NCBI GenBank assembly: GCA_020747065.1
Contig: JAGMVK010000011.1
Span: 558,001-622,000 of the forward strand
Direction: 5' to 3'
From: Cadophora sp. MPI-SDFR-AT-0126
Lineage: Eukaryota > Ascomycota > Leotiomycetes > Helotiales > Ploettnerulaceae
Length of the DNA stretch: 64,000 nt
The notes under the pieces were generated by a model. That model saw only the letters and a program-made list of their open reading frames with translations, was not told where the DNA came from and did not search any database. The stretch's first letter is position 1, and every line of letters starts with the position of its first letter. This document shows positions 23,479 to 35,643 of this stretch, piece after piece. Made by a program: the position numbers and the translations under genes.

Positions 23479-23727
23479 CTACACGTCCTCTCGCCTCGCA
23501 TTTGGCAAGCATCGTCCTTTCAGTCGCCATTGGTACTTACACTCCTCACAGTCTATTCCATGAGGGCATGAATGTCCATTTGGACAGTAATTAACGTGTG
23601 CCTCGTGAATGCGACTGTCGCTAGGACCCCTCCTTGATGCTGCAAGTAGTAATGGCCTTTGCAAGCTAGCATCTTAGCTCTATAGCCATAATCCTTCAGG
23701 ATATTCTTGGAGGAGAAGCTACCCATG
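23479..23727 (-). pseudogene. Damaged relative of the 22474-22716 Cys/His-rich gene
   Basis: The frame from ATG 23727 begins MGSFSSKN and reaches CKGH, paralleling MGSKSSKQ and CPGH of the neighbouring gene. The second half of the family motif, AHVNYCPNGHSCPHGIDCEEC, lies in a different frame that runs to a stop at 23479. No convincing GT-AG intron joins the two parts, and a run of four C (23627-23630) lies in the overlap. A frameshift is the simplest reading. A canonical donor (GTAAGT) directly follows the CEEC codons, so a spliced gene is still possible. Confidence 0.45.
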
Positions 23728-24418
23728 GTTTTCATTTGATCACTGTTCGCTTCCATGTCAATGGGATTTCCGTTGCAGTCTACAAAATAGAACTTGAATA
23801 AATAAATATCTTGTCTTTAAGTTGAACAGCGTGCTTCACAAAGAACAGCACGAATTGATTTGAGTACCCTACGACGAGATTTGGCTGACAAAGAAATTGG
23901 CGAGACTTGAGTTGATTTTTCTGCGAATCTGCAATGATGGCCTGCGATTTTGAAACGACAAAGAAGATGATTTGAAACCATGTTCTAATTCTTTCATGAG
24001 AAAATACTTGACTCTTCCAATTGATCTTTCTTCCCTTTGGCAACCTATCAGCATTAACTTGTTTTCCCGACAAGAACTGTAAGCCCAGATCATTGACTGT
24101 GACACTGGCCTAGACAGCCCCTTGGCTTATTCACGGACTTCTTGGCCGTTGCAAACATGAACATTTTGATTAGAAGGAAGTTCGGATAAATTAACTTAGG
24201 TTTAAGTACTCACTCAGCCTCTGACCTCCTCAGGTACCATGGATTTTGATACTGCGCTAGTCATGCAGCCACAATCCTTCAGATACAACCGAACATGCAA
24301 CCCTTCGGCCTGTGACTGAGATTGCTCAGCTATAAATCCACCTAATTTTACATTTGTTCTTTTCCTGATATTTCTTTCTTCCATTCGAATCCTCCTTACA
24401 CGATCCCCGTCGCAAATC
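23728..24418. other. Upstream region of the small secreted protein gene
   Basis: No coding-like frame. The 3' part contains the TATA element and a pyrimidine-rich leader of the gene at 24419. Confidence 0.5.
24331..24337 (+). promoter_or_regulatory. TATA box of the small secreted protein gene
   Basis: TATAAAT lies 88 bp before the ATG at 24419 and is followed by a pyrimidine-rich leader (TTGTTCTTTTCCTG, TTTCTTTCTTCC). Spacing and context fit a TATA-driven fungal promoter. Confidence 0.6.
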
Positions 24419-24752
24419 ATGAGAGGTGTAATACTAGTATCATATTTGGTCGCAGCCAGTACGGCTCTCGTGATTCCATCTGTGGAATTCAGGAGTGCAG
24501 CCATAAACCCAAGGCTCGATCTTATCGGAGGAACGACTGCGACATACACAGTTGATACTGGAATCGATACTCGTGGTTCGTCTCCAGGAGCCGGGAGAGG
24601 AAGCTGGCGCTGCTGAAAGAGCCATCGAAGGCTAACGTATAGAATTAGATGGCCTTGAATCACCGAATCTCGTCAAGGACGGCTTTGGCAGGGGAGCATA
24701 TGGTGTTGATGCTACCCCTATCACAGAAAGCTCTACGGACAGTGCAGGATAG
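24419..24752 (+). CDS. Small secreted protein, cysteine-free, unknown
   Basis: Two exons (24419-24575 and 24649-24752) are joined across a 73-nt intron (donor GTTCGT, branch GGCTAAC, acceptor TTAG) and give 86 residues. The N terminus, MRGVILVSYLVAASTALVIP, is a good signal peptide with likely cleavage shortly after. The mature part has no cysteine. It is hydrophilic, Gly/Asp/Thr-rich and ends STDSAG. A TATA box and pyrimidine-rich leader precede the ATG. Without splicing the frame would end as a 65-residue product. The spliced frame stays open with similar composition, so I prefer it. It could be an apoplastic effector-like protein, a surface peptide or a precursor peptide. No family is recognised. 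Confidence 0.55.
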
Positions 24753-24978
24753 TTCCAACATTAGAAAGAAGTAGAGGACGTTTGACTGGAAGAATTAAAG
24801 CGGGAGCAACAGGAAGTGGAGGCATGGGCACTTCGAGAGACAACTAATCGAGAAGGTGAGAGGGTGGCTGGTTATGCAACAGCATTTGTTATCAGAACTT
24901 TGCAGGGCGGAATTGGATACTTAGGGGATGAAAATCAATCTATTTTAGAAAAGTATCCATCATGGCCATGAGAACAAG

Positions 24979-26221
24979 TCAAGGGAGGAACTTCGCAGCT
25001 CTCATCCTGTCCCAGGCGATTCTATACCCTTCAACGGTATCTACCTCATCTGTAAACCCGACCGCCTTTGCTTTCGTCAAATCGTACTGTCTGTTGAAGT
25101 CAAACACAACCAGCATGAAATGTACAAACAACCAATTGTACGTCGTAAACACCTGAGGGTCGATTCCTGTCCTCCCGGCCAACTTCTCCCAAGCCCCCAC
25201 ATTCTGAGTCACAAATTCCTCTATACTCTGACCTCCTTCCTCGGGTCCCTCCCCGATGAGTCCAAAGTATTGGCAAACTCCTGGCCAGACTTGGGACCAT
25301 GATACCGTCTCATTGCCAACATTGAAAGCCTCTCCATTCCCGCAATTATCGATATTGATTGCAGCAAAGATCTCCATTCTGGCTAGAATGTCTTGAGATG
25401 TATCCGTATGGAAAGCCCGAAAGCCATTCTCGGTACCAGGGAACGGAACAGAACTTCCGCCACCATTGACTTCTTTACAAAGCGCGAGGTACATGCCAAG
25501 ACCTTGAGCAAAGTTCATCACATTGGATCCGGGAACAAAACCGACGACAACGTCTGGTCGAATCTCGGTGAAGGTCCAGGATTTCCCTGCTGAGAGTTCT
25601 TTCAGGACGTCGACTTGAGAGTAGTAGAATACTGATTCGGCGTAGGGCGATGGGATTCTGGGTAGCGACTCTGAGAAAGGAGTGTTGAGCTTGAGAGGGT
25701 ATTGGGCTCCGTATCTGTGGACGAGTATCAGCAATGTTGGATGCCGAAACGTATCAACATCTTACCCTTTACCGCCAGTTTGCATAATGACAGTCTTCAG
25801 ATTAGTGGACACCATCTCTATGGCAATGATGGCAGTTCTGACAAGAGTGGTGTTGACCTCTTTCAGCTCATCGGGATCGTCCTTGTGCACATAAGCTTCA
25901 GAGGTTAGCCGAAAAATCAACGACCAAATAAAAGCAAGCAGAATGTATACCTGTAAAGAAAACATGAGAGATTGTCTCGGCCGAAGGCACCTTGTCTTTC
26001 AGAAGTTTCGCGACTTCCTCAACTCGCTTAGTGAAGTCGATGCCGGACACGAGACAGTATCGAGTATCTGTTGCTGATAGATGAGCTTTCTCAAGCGAGA
26101 AAGGACGAGTCGTTGTGCCAGTTATGTGGGAAAAGAACGTAGAGGTTGGGTACGTCCCGATCTGGTTGAGAATACCCCAACCTGATATTCCGGATGCGCC
26201 GAGTATGAGTGCGTGAGCCAT
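24979..26221 (-). CDS. PRISE-type NAD(P)-dependent reductase (epimerase/dehydratase superfamily)
   Basis: Three exons (26221-25951, 25895-25766, 25714-24979) give 378 residues, and the phases agree. The N terminus is a Rossmann strand with GASGISGWG. Mid-protein VIMQTGGKGYG, completed only after splicing, and SPYAESVFYYSQVDVL carry the active-site Lys and Tyr region of PRISE enzymes (progesterone 5-beta-reductase / iridoid-synthase-like). C-terminal NVGNETVSWSQVWPGVCQYFG is also typical. Fungal members reduce activated C=C bonds, including some in secondary-metabolite pathways. The substrate is unknown here. The gene stands alone, and its start is fixed by the Rossmann motif at residues 8-16. 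Confidence 0.9.
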
Positions 26222-28578
26222 CGTTAATGTATGGGCTGGGGAATGTTGGCGTAGTAGTCACAGTGTGCTATCAAGAGTAGGAGTAAATCATGAGAACTAA
26301 AATTTGGAAAAGTGCTCGAGATGGCCGTTTCTCTTATAGTGAGCTGACGGAACGGCATGCCGCCTGCCGTTTTGATGACCCACTGAAAAAGGAAGTCCTG
26401 ATTAGGGACAGATAACTTCTAATCAATGCACTTGACCTCGATCCACGTTAAGATCTCTGAATGGTCAATTCATTCAGTCTCGCCCAGAATCTGCGCTTCG
26501 GAGTCGGGCTTTCAGACCATCCTTGAAGGACATCGCCGGTCTCACTGGGCGGTATCACGTGTCCGGCCGTGAATCATGCCGACCGGCGACCGGTCACATC
26601 TGGACTTCAGAAGTATCAACCAATAGATAGTGGACTTGCGCAACTGAAGTGTATCCATCTGTAATTACAAGGCTACTGGAAGGGTCTAACTGTAATTGAA
26701 TGCCAGTAGCGGGATAAGTCAAGGGCAACGGACCGAGCCAATCGGTTTCATGCCCAATAGATGGAAGAACCAAGGTTGATACTTCAAGATTTCCGAAAAC
26801 AAAGCTATCAGCATTAGTTGGAGGCTCTACGGGCTAAAGTTTGCCCGAGTTGCTCATGATATGATGTGGGATCTTTTTGATACTCTGCGTCGAGGGTACG
26901 CCAGGCGGACAGTGGCATCCTTGGCCGGTGACGGCGACGGCTGATACTGAGGAACAAGTCACTGAGCACTCCGACAAGATATGTCTCGGGGACTCGGCAG
27001 ATTGTAGCTCATAGATCTCTAAATACTACCAAGATTGCCCAGCGAATGTTAAAACACGCATTTCAAAACACTCCTACTCGGGATCCGATCGACCGGTGGC
27101 GGAAGGATTGATGGTGCCATTTAATGACAATGTACAGGTTTTCAGACCAATCTTAGTGCCTGAGACGAATTTTGACGAAGGATTTATTGGAATCAACGGC
27201 TCGATAGATCTTAATATCTGGGAATAAACTGGCAGAGCAGGTACTGAGTCGAAGATGGCATTCAGCAGCGGCAGCTTAGCGAGACGTTACTCGAGAGTGG
27301 AAAAAAAAAACAATGCGCGAACAAGCGAGAATAAACAATGACCCCCTCCTTCCCAAGGGGGGGGAAAGGTCGATTTGAGTATGGTACAGCATAGCTGAAA
27401 TCCTATAGTGGTCAGAAGACCAAACACCATAAAATATTGTGTTCATGCCATGCAAGGAATGTTCAACAGACTTCGACTGCGAGGCAAAGTCACCACTGCT
27501 GCCAGTAAGCTGCAACAGTCTTGGCTCATAGATGCGCTTCATCAGGGGGGCTCCAACTGAAGTACTGCGTACGTATGCAGATGTCGAGATGGAAGATGGA
27601 GGGAGGAAAGTGCAGAGATAAGATACAGTCGAAATGCATTTTGATGCCTGAGGCCACCAAGAACAGAATTACTTTTGCCTAGCGGACTCTTCTCACTTTC
27701 AATACAGTACACCAAAAATACCCCACACATGCTGCTCCTGTCCGTCAATTCGAGGTCGACATCACTTCCAATCGTTCCTTCTGTTCCGCCTATCAGCACT
27801 GGATCCTGAGTGCCACCCGGTCTCAACGATGCCAGCAACTTACACACGTCGCGACACACTCCAACGGCCCGAAAGCCCTCCTACTATCTTCCCAACCCGT
27901 CGAACGACTGCTGCACATGGCATATCTCGAATGAAATCGAGCGTTCGATGAGAGTGAAGGCATTGCATCTCTGATACCAAAGTTGTAGAGCTTCTTGCTT
28001 CGAGGCCTTTTGGTGAATGAAAGCGGGTCAGAGGAAGGGTACATCAATCAATAGGCCTGCGGTACTACCCGCAGACTCCCCGAAACTGGCATAATCATTC
28101 AGCGGAGAGATAATGAACGCATTCTGCCATACTTTGGACGTGCGCCAATGATGATCTGGATGGCCAAGTAATCTGGGTTACGGCACGAATTTGTGCTCCA
28201 GATGAGGTAGGTCGGAAGGTGAGCAGCGAGTGCTTGCGATGGAGTCATGCTTGCTCGATACTATTGTGAAATTGCAGTGAGCACTTAGTCAGTCTCCAGA
28301 CTGCGCTTATATTTTTGTCGGTATTGGCAAGAGTGATTATCACTCCAAGCAACTGTCCCCTCCTAGCTATTCACGATCTCATTTGGTTATGGTCAGTGAT
28401 AAACTGCACAGGTGTCTGTTCTTCTTGTATTTTGTGCTGACTTCCTTCCAATGCATTGCAAACCTTCTTTCAAATACATTAAGTACTCTGGTGTCTTGTT
28501 TCCATGCCATATTATGTCCCTTCATTCCCCAGAATAGAGCTCAATCTCTCGGTCTTCTCTCAAAACAAGGCGAACACG
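26222..28578. other. 2.4-kb gene-poor stretch, nothing recognised
   Basis: Contains a short A run at about 27301 and a G run at about 27357-27364. No coding-like frame, RNA gene or repeat family was recognised. Confidence 0.45.
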
Positions 28579-30018
28579 TCAATCTCCGCCATGCGAGTCA
28601 TACGCTACAGGTCTCCGAGCCTCGGAACTATCTAACTCAGGTATCCTGACTGCTCTATTCATTGGTAATTCGTACGTCTGTGGAGTTTGAGGCATATTTA
28701 GGGTTGGTGCCGTGGTCGACGGATGCGGAGAACCTGTGGGGAAAGTTGCTGCGCTCATTGGACTCTGCGGCGATGCTTGTCGGAAAGGCCCGTAAGATGG
28801 CGCAAGTTCATATGAAGGAGTGACTGAATTGGTCTGGCCACTTTCTCTGGCATGTTGGGGACTTTCTCTCATTGGCAGTGGGTGATACTGTGCGTCCTCT
28901 TTCTTTTTGGGTAATCCCTGGTACAATTCGGTTGGGTTTGTTCTGGTGCCCATGATCGGTTGGTCATATTGAGCAGCTAAATGAGCGCCTCCATCTGCTG
29001 GAGTATTGAGGAAGTGCTGCGAGTCTTTTCGCTGCTTGCGACGCCGATAGCAACAAAATACAAGCAATACAATAGCCACGATGGCAACCACACCCGATAC
29101 CACACCAATTGCAATCATAGCCCCCAGTGAAAGACCTTTCTTTTGTTCTGCTGTTTCTGTTCCAGCGACATCAGATGGACCGGTATTAGAGCTCGGTGTT
29201 GTGGGCAAAGAAGCTGCTGTTTCGGTAGCCGGGATGGTCGAGCCATCAGCTGGACTTTCCGATGAACCTGGATTTGTCGTCGTTGGACTCGCGGGCGTTT
29301 GCTTGGAACTTGTAACATGCTTTGTTGATGTTGAGGGGTTGTCCTGAACGTCTGGGCTCGCAGTATCGGCTTCAATGGTGAGCCTGGTAGCCGTGTTTTC
29401 CTTGAAAGCGCCTCCGGTATACAGAAAATCAATCGACACCTGCGGGTTATCACCAGGCCATCGATAGACTACAGACTCCCCTATCGATGTACTGCCACAG
29501 CCATACTGGTAATAGCCATCGGGAAAGCTGTTCTTGTAGCAAAGCTGAGTGCTACGGCAAAAAATATAAGCATCAAGGACGAAAAGGCGAAGAAGAGGAT
29601 CACAATTACCAAGTGAATATCCCAGGAACAGATGGGCCCTGAGGAGGATCGTCCCTAATGTCTATACATGATGTATAGAGAGCATCGCAAGATCCTGCTC
29701 CACTAGAACAGCATCCGACGACTTTGATGTCAGTGAACCAGGCACAATACGACTTTGAACCGCAATATGCTAACACATGATCCGGGCCTTGTCTGCTCTC
29801 AAGTCAGTACTATTCAGCGTCCAGCGAGGCATAACATCATACGCTCCACAGAGATTAGCTGGAAGGAGATCTCGGCCTATCAGCTTGTGTGATTTCTCCG
29901 TCGGTGCTGGAGTCCAATTGGCAGTGGCAGTTGCAGAAATGGTCTCCTGCGGCCCTAACCATCGGATTCCCGAGACTGTGTTGACGCACAACCACAAGAG
30001 TAAAATTTTGCAATCCAT
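28579..30018 (-). CDS. Secreted-domain, single-pass membrane protein with Ser/Thr-rich stalk
   Basis: Three exons (30018-29811, 29769-29610, 29551-28579) give 446 residues. A signal peptide (MDCKILLLWLCVNTVSG) is followed by a Cys-rich ectodomain with CGSKSYCAWF, GCCSSG, CDALYTSC, TQLCYKNSFPDGYYQYGCG. Then come a Ser/Thr/Pro-rich, probably O-glycosylated stalk, one transmembrane helix at about residues 265-290 ending CCYRRRKQRK, and a long Pro/Tyr-rich cytoplasmic tail. The layout resembles fungal wall-sensor-like membrane proteins, but the ectodomain is not a clear WSC domain. The first intron would be only 41 nt, so the exon 1/2 junction is the weak point; the second is secure. A role in sensing or wall contact is inference. 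Confidence 0.82.
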
Positions 30019-31704
30019 GACTTTCTATCTGTTGAGCTCAGTCAATGACTTTACAAATGGGGAAGAAAGAATGCAAGCTCGAAGGAGGGTCAGCGAGGCT
30101 CTAATATTCGTTCGCCCGATTGTCAAAGTATCCCGGAGGCTTGAGACATACAGGAGGTTGCACCACTGCATCATCCCATACTGTCGAAATGAAGCCACAT
30201 ACCGGGGAGAAGATTCACTTGTTGGCAGCAATGGTAGGACAAAATGGTGGGTATTGGCATCGTGCAGCTGAGCAGCCCCGCGGCGCCCAAAGCAGACAGC
30301 GGTTCCTTGACTTTCCTGACGATAACTTTTGTTTTTCTTCTCCCGAGAAACTCAGAACCTCAGCCTCAGCCTCGTGATACTCTAGGAAAAGATTGTTTCG
30401 ATGTACAAAGCTCAATGGGGTTAAATCTCAACAGGAAATCTCGGTACATGTTTCGGTCTTGAGAAGATGAACGCTACTCTTCAGGTAGAAATATATCACT
30501 TGGTCAAGATTACAACAGAACTCAATCAGCAGCGTGTGGGACGAACTTCTGGCATGATTGCTTTCACAGCATCTCGGGAAGCCGCATTTTCACGGGATGT
30601 TGTCTCACTTCAACGGAAAATGTGGCTTGGCTGGCCACAATCGATCGATATACTTGGAATTTCCGTGTCACACAGCTTATCTTGAGGGACGCCCATTCGG
30701 AGTTCTTGAAGCGTGCCTTCGTTGGCCTAGCGGTACAGTTCTAATTGCGGCTTATAGAGACGGCTTAGCCCTGGACGCTGAGCGGCCAGGAGCTTGGGAT
30801 TTTGCTAGTGACTGGAGATATTCACGAAGTCCAGATGCATCACACCAGGTCCAGCTTCGCGCGCTACAATTGCGATGGATTTGATCTCTAAACAGCAATA
30901 CAATGGTATTTAATGACCCAAATCTGCTAGATTCAGTGAGATGAGGCTCCAGCGAGCTTGCACTTGGATCGTTTGCAACACTCTTAGGCTTAATCGAGAG
31001 CGGCAGGCAATCTTCTTGGTAGCTTTTCTACAGGGTTATGAACTGGCATGGAAATGGCCATCACGCCTACCACTCTCATCCACACCTCTACATGTCAGCT
31101 GTCTCTTTGGCGGTGGCAGTGCTGCAATGCGTCTTATTTACTTCCTGAATCGTGTCAAAAGGATAAACCTTTTGTAGAAGGCTGCAGACGGAAGATTGCT
31201 TGAAAAATGAGTTGCTGTACAAATTATCACCAACTTGAAGTTTCTCAATGTCCAATTCCAGGAGAAACGATTGGGTTGTATCACTGATGATGAACATGCA
31301 CTTGACAAGATGCCGTCTCATGGCTCGCTCGAGTTTCACGGATGACTTGATATCCATGATAGCCATGCTCAGATTTATTCATGCTTTAAAGCATCGAAGA
31401 TCGCTGTTGTCTAGACCACGCGTGTTTCTCTTGACGCTGCAATTTCTGCCTACATGGCTAAGCGGTTCTTTGTTCTGGTACCAATTGGGTGTTTCCAACT
31501 TCAGCGACTCAAATTCAGCGCCTCCAATCGCACTACCCGGTATCTAACGCCATTTTAGGGATCAAAACATCTCGTCTTACTGATCCTATCATAGTTCGAT
31601 GAGAATTCCAAATGAAATTTTTTACGTTGGACCAAGAACTAGGACACCCACTGACGGAACCGAGAGCAGCGCGATTGCAAGCTCAATTTCGAATCAAAAC
31701 TATC
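30019..31704. other. 1.7-kb gene-poor stretch, nothing recognised
   Basis: Upstream region of the membrane-protein gene and 3' flank of the HET gene. Frames such as 30558-30884 show no recognisable protein. Confidence 0.45.
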
Positions 31705-33733
31705 TCATCTCAAATGCATAGATTCCACGGGAGCCCCTTCGAAGATCAACTCGGGCTTAATTACCTCGACCATGGGAGCATCATCATACGGAAAGCTGGA
31801 ATTTCCAGACATGCCGATCCCAATCCGCTTCCAGCACCCAACAATATCCGGATGAGGCACGACGACCAAGAACCACACCTTAACAGGCACCATGGTATAC
31901 CCCTCACGGGACTCGTTATAGCTGTCACCTTTCGTCTCATCCAGGTGCTTCAAATCTGCCCCGATTATCTCAACGGCTTTGCACTGATTTAGATTGGCCG
32001 GGTTGATTTTCTCATCAGCAAACATCCACCCAACCCTAGCTCCACGAACTTGATCCGTGTATCGTTGCAGATTGTGAGATTCGTGATAGTATATGTGGAA
32101 AACGTTGGTAGTGTCCCAATACTGCATGAAGGCCCGGAATGATGGGGGCTTTGATTCTTGCAGGTAGACGTAGAAACATCGAGATCGAAGGATGAGCTCA
32201 CGATCAGAAGATCTTGACACGTCCCAGTCTAATTTGCAGCCGAGCAGCAGTGATGGCTGTATCATGGGCCAATACTTGACGTAGCCCGTCATGGCAGCCC
32301 ACGACCAGCCTGGCTCCCCGGTTTGTTGTCTTTCCTCTTCGCTTACCTCGCTGAAACTTCGCCTGTCATTCGCCCACAAAAGACCTCTCGCCATATCTTC
32401 TTTCCACAGGCCATACATGTAGGTCAGCCCAGTATATGTCTTCACTTGTTCAGCCACACCGAGAATTGCTGGAAGCATGTCCTCCGGGTTCGTCAGATTC
32501 CTCCGCGAATATTGCTGGACAAGATCATACCAGACTCCCGGTGCTCTTTCAGCGGACTTCGGGTCGCTTTCCAGGCCATCCAAGACTCGTTTCAATCTAT
32601 CAGGGCCGAATCGGTAGAAGCCTTGGGTGGCAAAGCTGTCTCCAAGCAGGGCGCTGCTCTCTCGCTGGTGACCTGTACGGCATTCGAAGAGAATTTCCGA
32701 CTTCCCCATGTTTATCACCCTGGTGGAGAGAAGTCGCTCCTGGAGACACCATGCTCTGGATTCTAGTATCGAATTCTCATATATGGAGCGCGCTGTTGGC
32801 ATCTTCCTTCGCAAGAAAAGTTTCCCAGATCCCAGCAGCTGGATAGATCGTACTTCTCGCTGATGCAGTATTCCGGCGAAGCTATTCTTTGAATCCAATG
32901 CTGCAATTGTTACATAGGAATTTCTGTAATATTCATGCATCTTAGCACTCTCGTGCTCCCAATCAGAAAGTTGATCTTGGATGATACAGAGGGAGTCGAT
33001 CCAAAGGTATTTAATGCCTAGCATTCTAGTGATTTTGACGGCGTCCAGGAAGGTAGCTGGTAGTCCAGAAAACAGAATTACTTTCATGTGCTGTTTGATA
33101 CTAGCAGTGGTAGTAGTGAGAGCCCGTTCATTTCCCCAACAATGGCTGAGAACCGCATATTTTCCAGAAATGTCTTTCGATTCTCGTAGAATGACGTCGT
33201 CGCCGTCTTCACCGACATCCATAACACGGGTTGGTAGATGTCCTTGGTCATTTTGGTGACATTTGACATGAGTGTTCTGGCAATCCGAAATCCACGGCAA
33301 AGCTACACCAATCACTGCTTCAACGGGGTCTCTGAAGATCGATCTGCCAGAAGTTTCACGATCCGAATTAACTGGGTTGCCTACAAGTCTCAACCATGTT
33401 CGGGAGAATTCGGAAGGACATCTTACCTCTGTTTCGAAAAAGTTCGAAGTATAGATCTGCCTCAGCATTGCTCTGCCCATATTGAAAATACTCCACACGA
33501 ATCTTGAGCTCTTGAGAACAGCTACACTGGATCCCAACTATCCTATCCCGAAATTTCCCTAGACTTTGGACAATCAGGCAACAGAGACGACAACCTTGTG
33601 CAGCCTTCAAGAATGCTTGGTAGGTTTCATGATGTTGCACTTTGACGGCTTCTGAGATGTTTGATCCAAGAATTTGGGAAATTTCTTTGCAGTAATCGCA
33701 AAGCGGGTCAAGTTCTTCGTCATTTTTAGACAT
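31705..33733 (-). CDS. HET-domain (heterokaryon incompatibility) protein
   Basis: Two exons (33733-33427 and 33380-31705) separated by a 46-nt intron (GTAAGA...TGTAG) give 660 residues. The N terminus carries a Cys-rich element (LCDYCKEI, CRLCCLIV), common before HET domains. The HET domain starts at about residue 177 with YAVLSHCWG and continues through FLDAVKITRMLGIKYLWID, SLCIIQD and the MHEYYRNSYVTIAA block, then ESRAWCLQERLLS. The C-terminal half is variable with a GWSWAAMTG element. HET domains trigger cell death when unlike strains fuse, but most genomic copies have no assigned partner. No obvious partner gene lies beside it. Confidence 0.95.
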
Positions 33734-34815
33734 GATGGCTTTGGATGGTGATATCAGCGTGTTTGAATCTGGAGTTTAGGCATAGGCCTCCATGGCCCTG
33801 GCACAGCCACTATCATTTCGACCAATCACTAAATGTACACGTGTACATGCGGCTGAGAACTAACATTTGGCTACCTCTAATCCGGTTGTCCAGATCACGC
33901 CAAAGAATTGTTCATTCAATGTCACAGATCCCAGGCATGGTATAAAGTCAACATGACTGTGGTAAATCTTAGGCTAGCAAAGACATCTCACTCAAATCCT
34001 GGCAAGGCGATTGCAAGCCACTAGCCATTCATACTTTGCCAGAACAGAATGAAAGTCCGCGCGGAAATCATCTTTTTGAGTGATTCTACTTACCAAGGCC
34101 TGAACCCGGTGTTTTGTTCTGATGCCAGTGTAATCGGCGATTACTTTGGCGAGAGAGATAGCATGGACGGGGCGTGGAGTGACGGACACAGACAAGCAAC
34201 TCGGCCTCGTATAGATGGTTTCAGATACTTAGCGAATAGAACTGTGGACTCTTAACCCAGTAATCAGAAAACTCTCATTTTCTAGCAACAAGCGAGATGC
34301 AGAGCAAGCCTGTTTGGGCTCAAGGGAACATTTTTCTTCCACCAGCTAACGGCGCTACAGCTATCCAATTGTCGAATAAATTGAGTACTTACGTTTTCGA
34401 TATTGAGAACACCAAGTGCTCTGCGTTACTGGCTCGCACGAGGCTTGATATCACGGTCGGCAATGTTCTGTGTCCGAGATATTCAAAAGTATCAACATTT
34501 TTGCGAGAATAAATCCAAAGGCCAGGACGGCATACGATGTCCTAAATCTTTACTAGACAAGCACGTGGATCGTATATATATATATATATATATATAAGGA
34601 TCAGCCAGGCGTATTGATACAGGCTCAGGAAACTACAAGTCATCACAACATTTGCCCTTCGTTGAGGCATTTACCCAGAGACCAAATATACAACATCTGT
34701 TTTGTACGCCACCATGGAGGGGAGTTGTTCAACCAAGCTACCTTACACATCTTCCCATCTCCTGCCGAATTTCCGTTTGTAACTCCAACATAACGATTCA
34801 CAACAACCCCTATGA
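33734..34815. other. 1.1-kb intergenic region with (TA)n microsatellite
   Basis: HET gene upstream region. It holds the TA repeat listed separately and no other feature I can support. Confidence 0.5.
34573..34596. repeat. (TA)12 microsatellite
   Basis: Twelve uninterrupted TA dinucleotides, about 220 bp past the stop of the hydrolase gene (transcribed on the minus strand). Confidence 0.97.
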
Positions 34816-35643
34816 TCAGCCAACGAAAGCTTTCGCAGCGTCCAACAAGAACTCTGCCGTCTCCTCCGGCTTACTCAACATGGGCGCATGTCCACTCTGC
34901 ACCTCTCTCATCACCACATTCCCACCCTGCTCCCTCGCCATACCCACCAACATCCCCTGCATCTCAAACGGCAACCCTCTATCCTCCCTCGTCGCCAAAA
35001 ACCAACAATCCACATCCCTCCATCCCGCATAAACATCCTCACCCCCTTCACTCAACGACTTCAAACTCTGCTTCGTCACCTCGCCAACCCACTTCTTCCC
35101 CTCCTCGACCGGCAAATCATGATAGAAGAGCTCACGGATGCCCTCCTCGTCGAGCGTGAACTCTGCGAAGCCGGTGGAAGAGATCTTCCAGAAAGGGGGA
35201 GGAACCCCGCCGGTGCTGGCGAGGAAATGGGCGCCGGTGGCGCAGAAACCGGTTGCGATCATACAGAGGCCGATGACATGTCCTTGTCCATCATTCTCTT
35301 TCTCTACTGCAGCCGCTGCCTCTCCATCAGCAATCTCCGAATGCGATCTCCGTTTGGTCAAGCCTCTGATAGCGCTCGCGCCTGGAAGACTCCCATACGA
35401 CCAGACGACAACTACAACATCTCTCCCCTGTGTCGTCTCTGACGTGATTGCTTCGCGGACAACGTCTAGATCGTCTTTGAAAGTGGCGGATGCATCGCCA
35501 AGTGTGGAGGGAAGGGCGGGTGTTAGGGATTTGTAGCCGTGGGTTGTGAGAAGGGCGGTCACCTTAGACCAGCACGTGGGTTTGTGCCATGCTCCAGGGA
35601 CGAAAACGAATGTTGGTTTCTGTGAAGAGGCAGAAGTAGACAT
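34816..35643 (-). CDS. Alpha/beta hydrolase (AB hydrolase-1 type)
   Basis: A single exon of 275 residues from ATG 35643. The N terminus TFVFVPGAWHKPTCW is the first strand and oxyanion region of esterase-like alpha/beta hydrolases. The nucleophile elbow reads VVVWSYGSLPG with Ser about 82; the usual GHSYGG is changed at the first Gly-His. The catalytic His is in QSGHAPML (about 252). The family hydrolyses small esters or amides. The substrate is unknown. GC-rich codon use and long opposite-strand open frames make spurious overlaps here. A stop precedes the ATG within a short leader. Confidence 0.9.
   Translation of the reverse strand: MSTSASSQKPTFVFVPGAWHKPTCWSKVTALLTTHGYKSLTPALPSTLGDASATFKDDLDVVREAITSETTQGRDVVVVVWSYGSLPGASAIRGLTKRRSHSEIADGEAAAAVEKENDGQGHVIGLCMIATGFCATGAHFLASTGGVPPPFWKISSTGFAEFTLDEEGIRELFYHDLPVEEGKKWVGEVTKQSLKSLSEGGEDVYAGWRDVDCWFLATREDRGLPFEMQGMLVGMAREQGGNVVMREVQSGHAPMLSKPEETAEFLLDAAKAFVG

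Noticed and set aside
26222..28578. Possible relic transposon in the gene-poor stretch
   Set aside because: No terminal repeats, target duplications or transposase/reverse-transcriptase-like frames could be seen.
34652..35536. Long plus-strand frames opposite the alpha/beta hydrolase
   Set aside because: GC-rich codon use of the hydrolase keeps the opposite strand open; only the minus strand carries family motifs.
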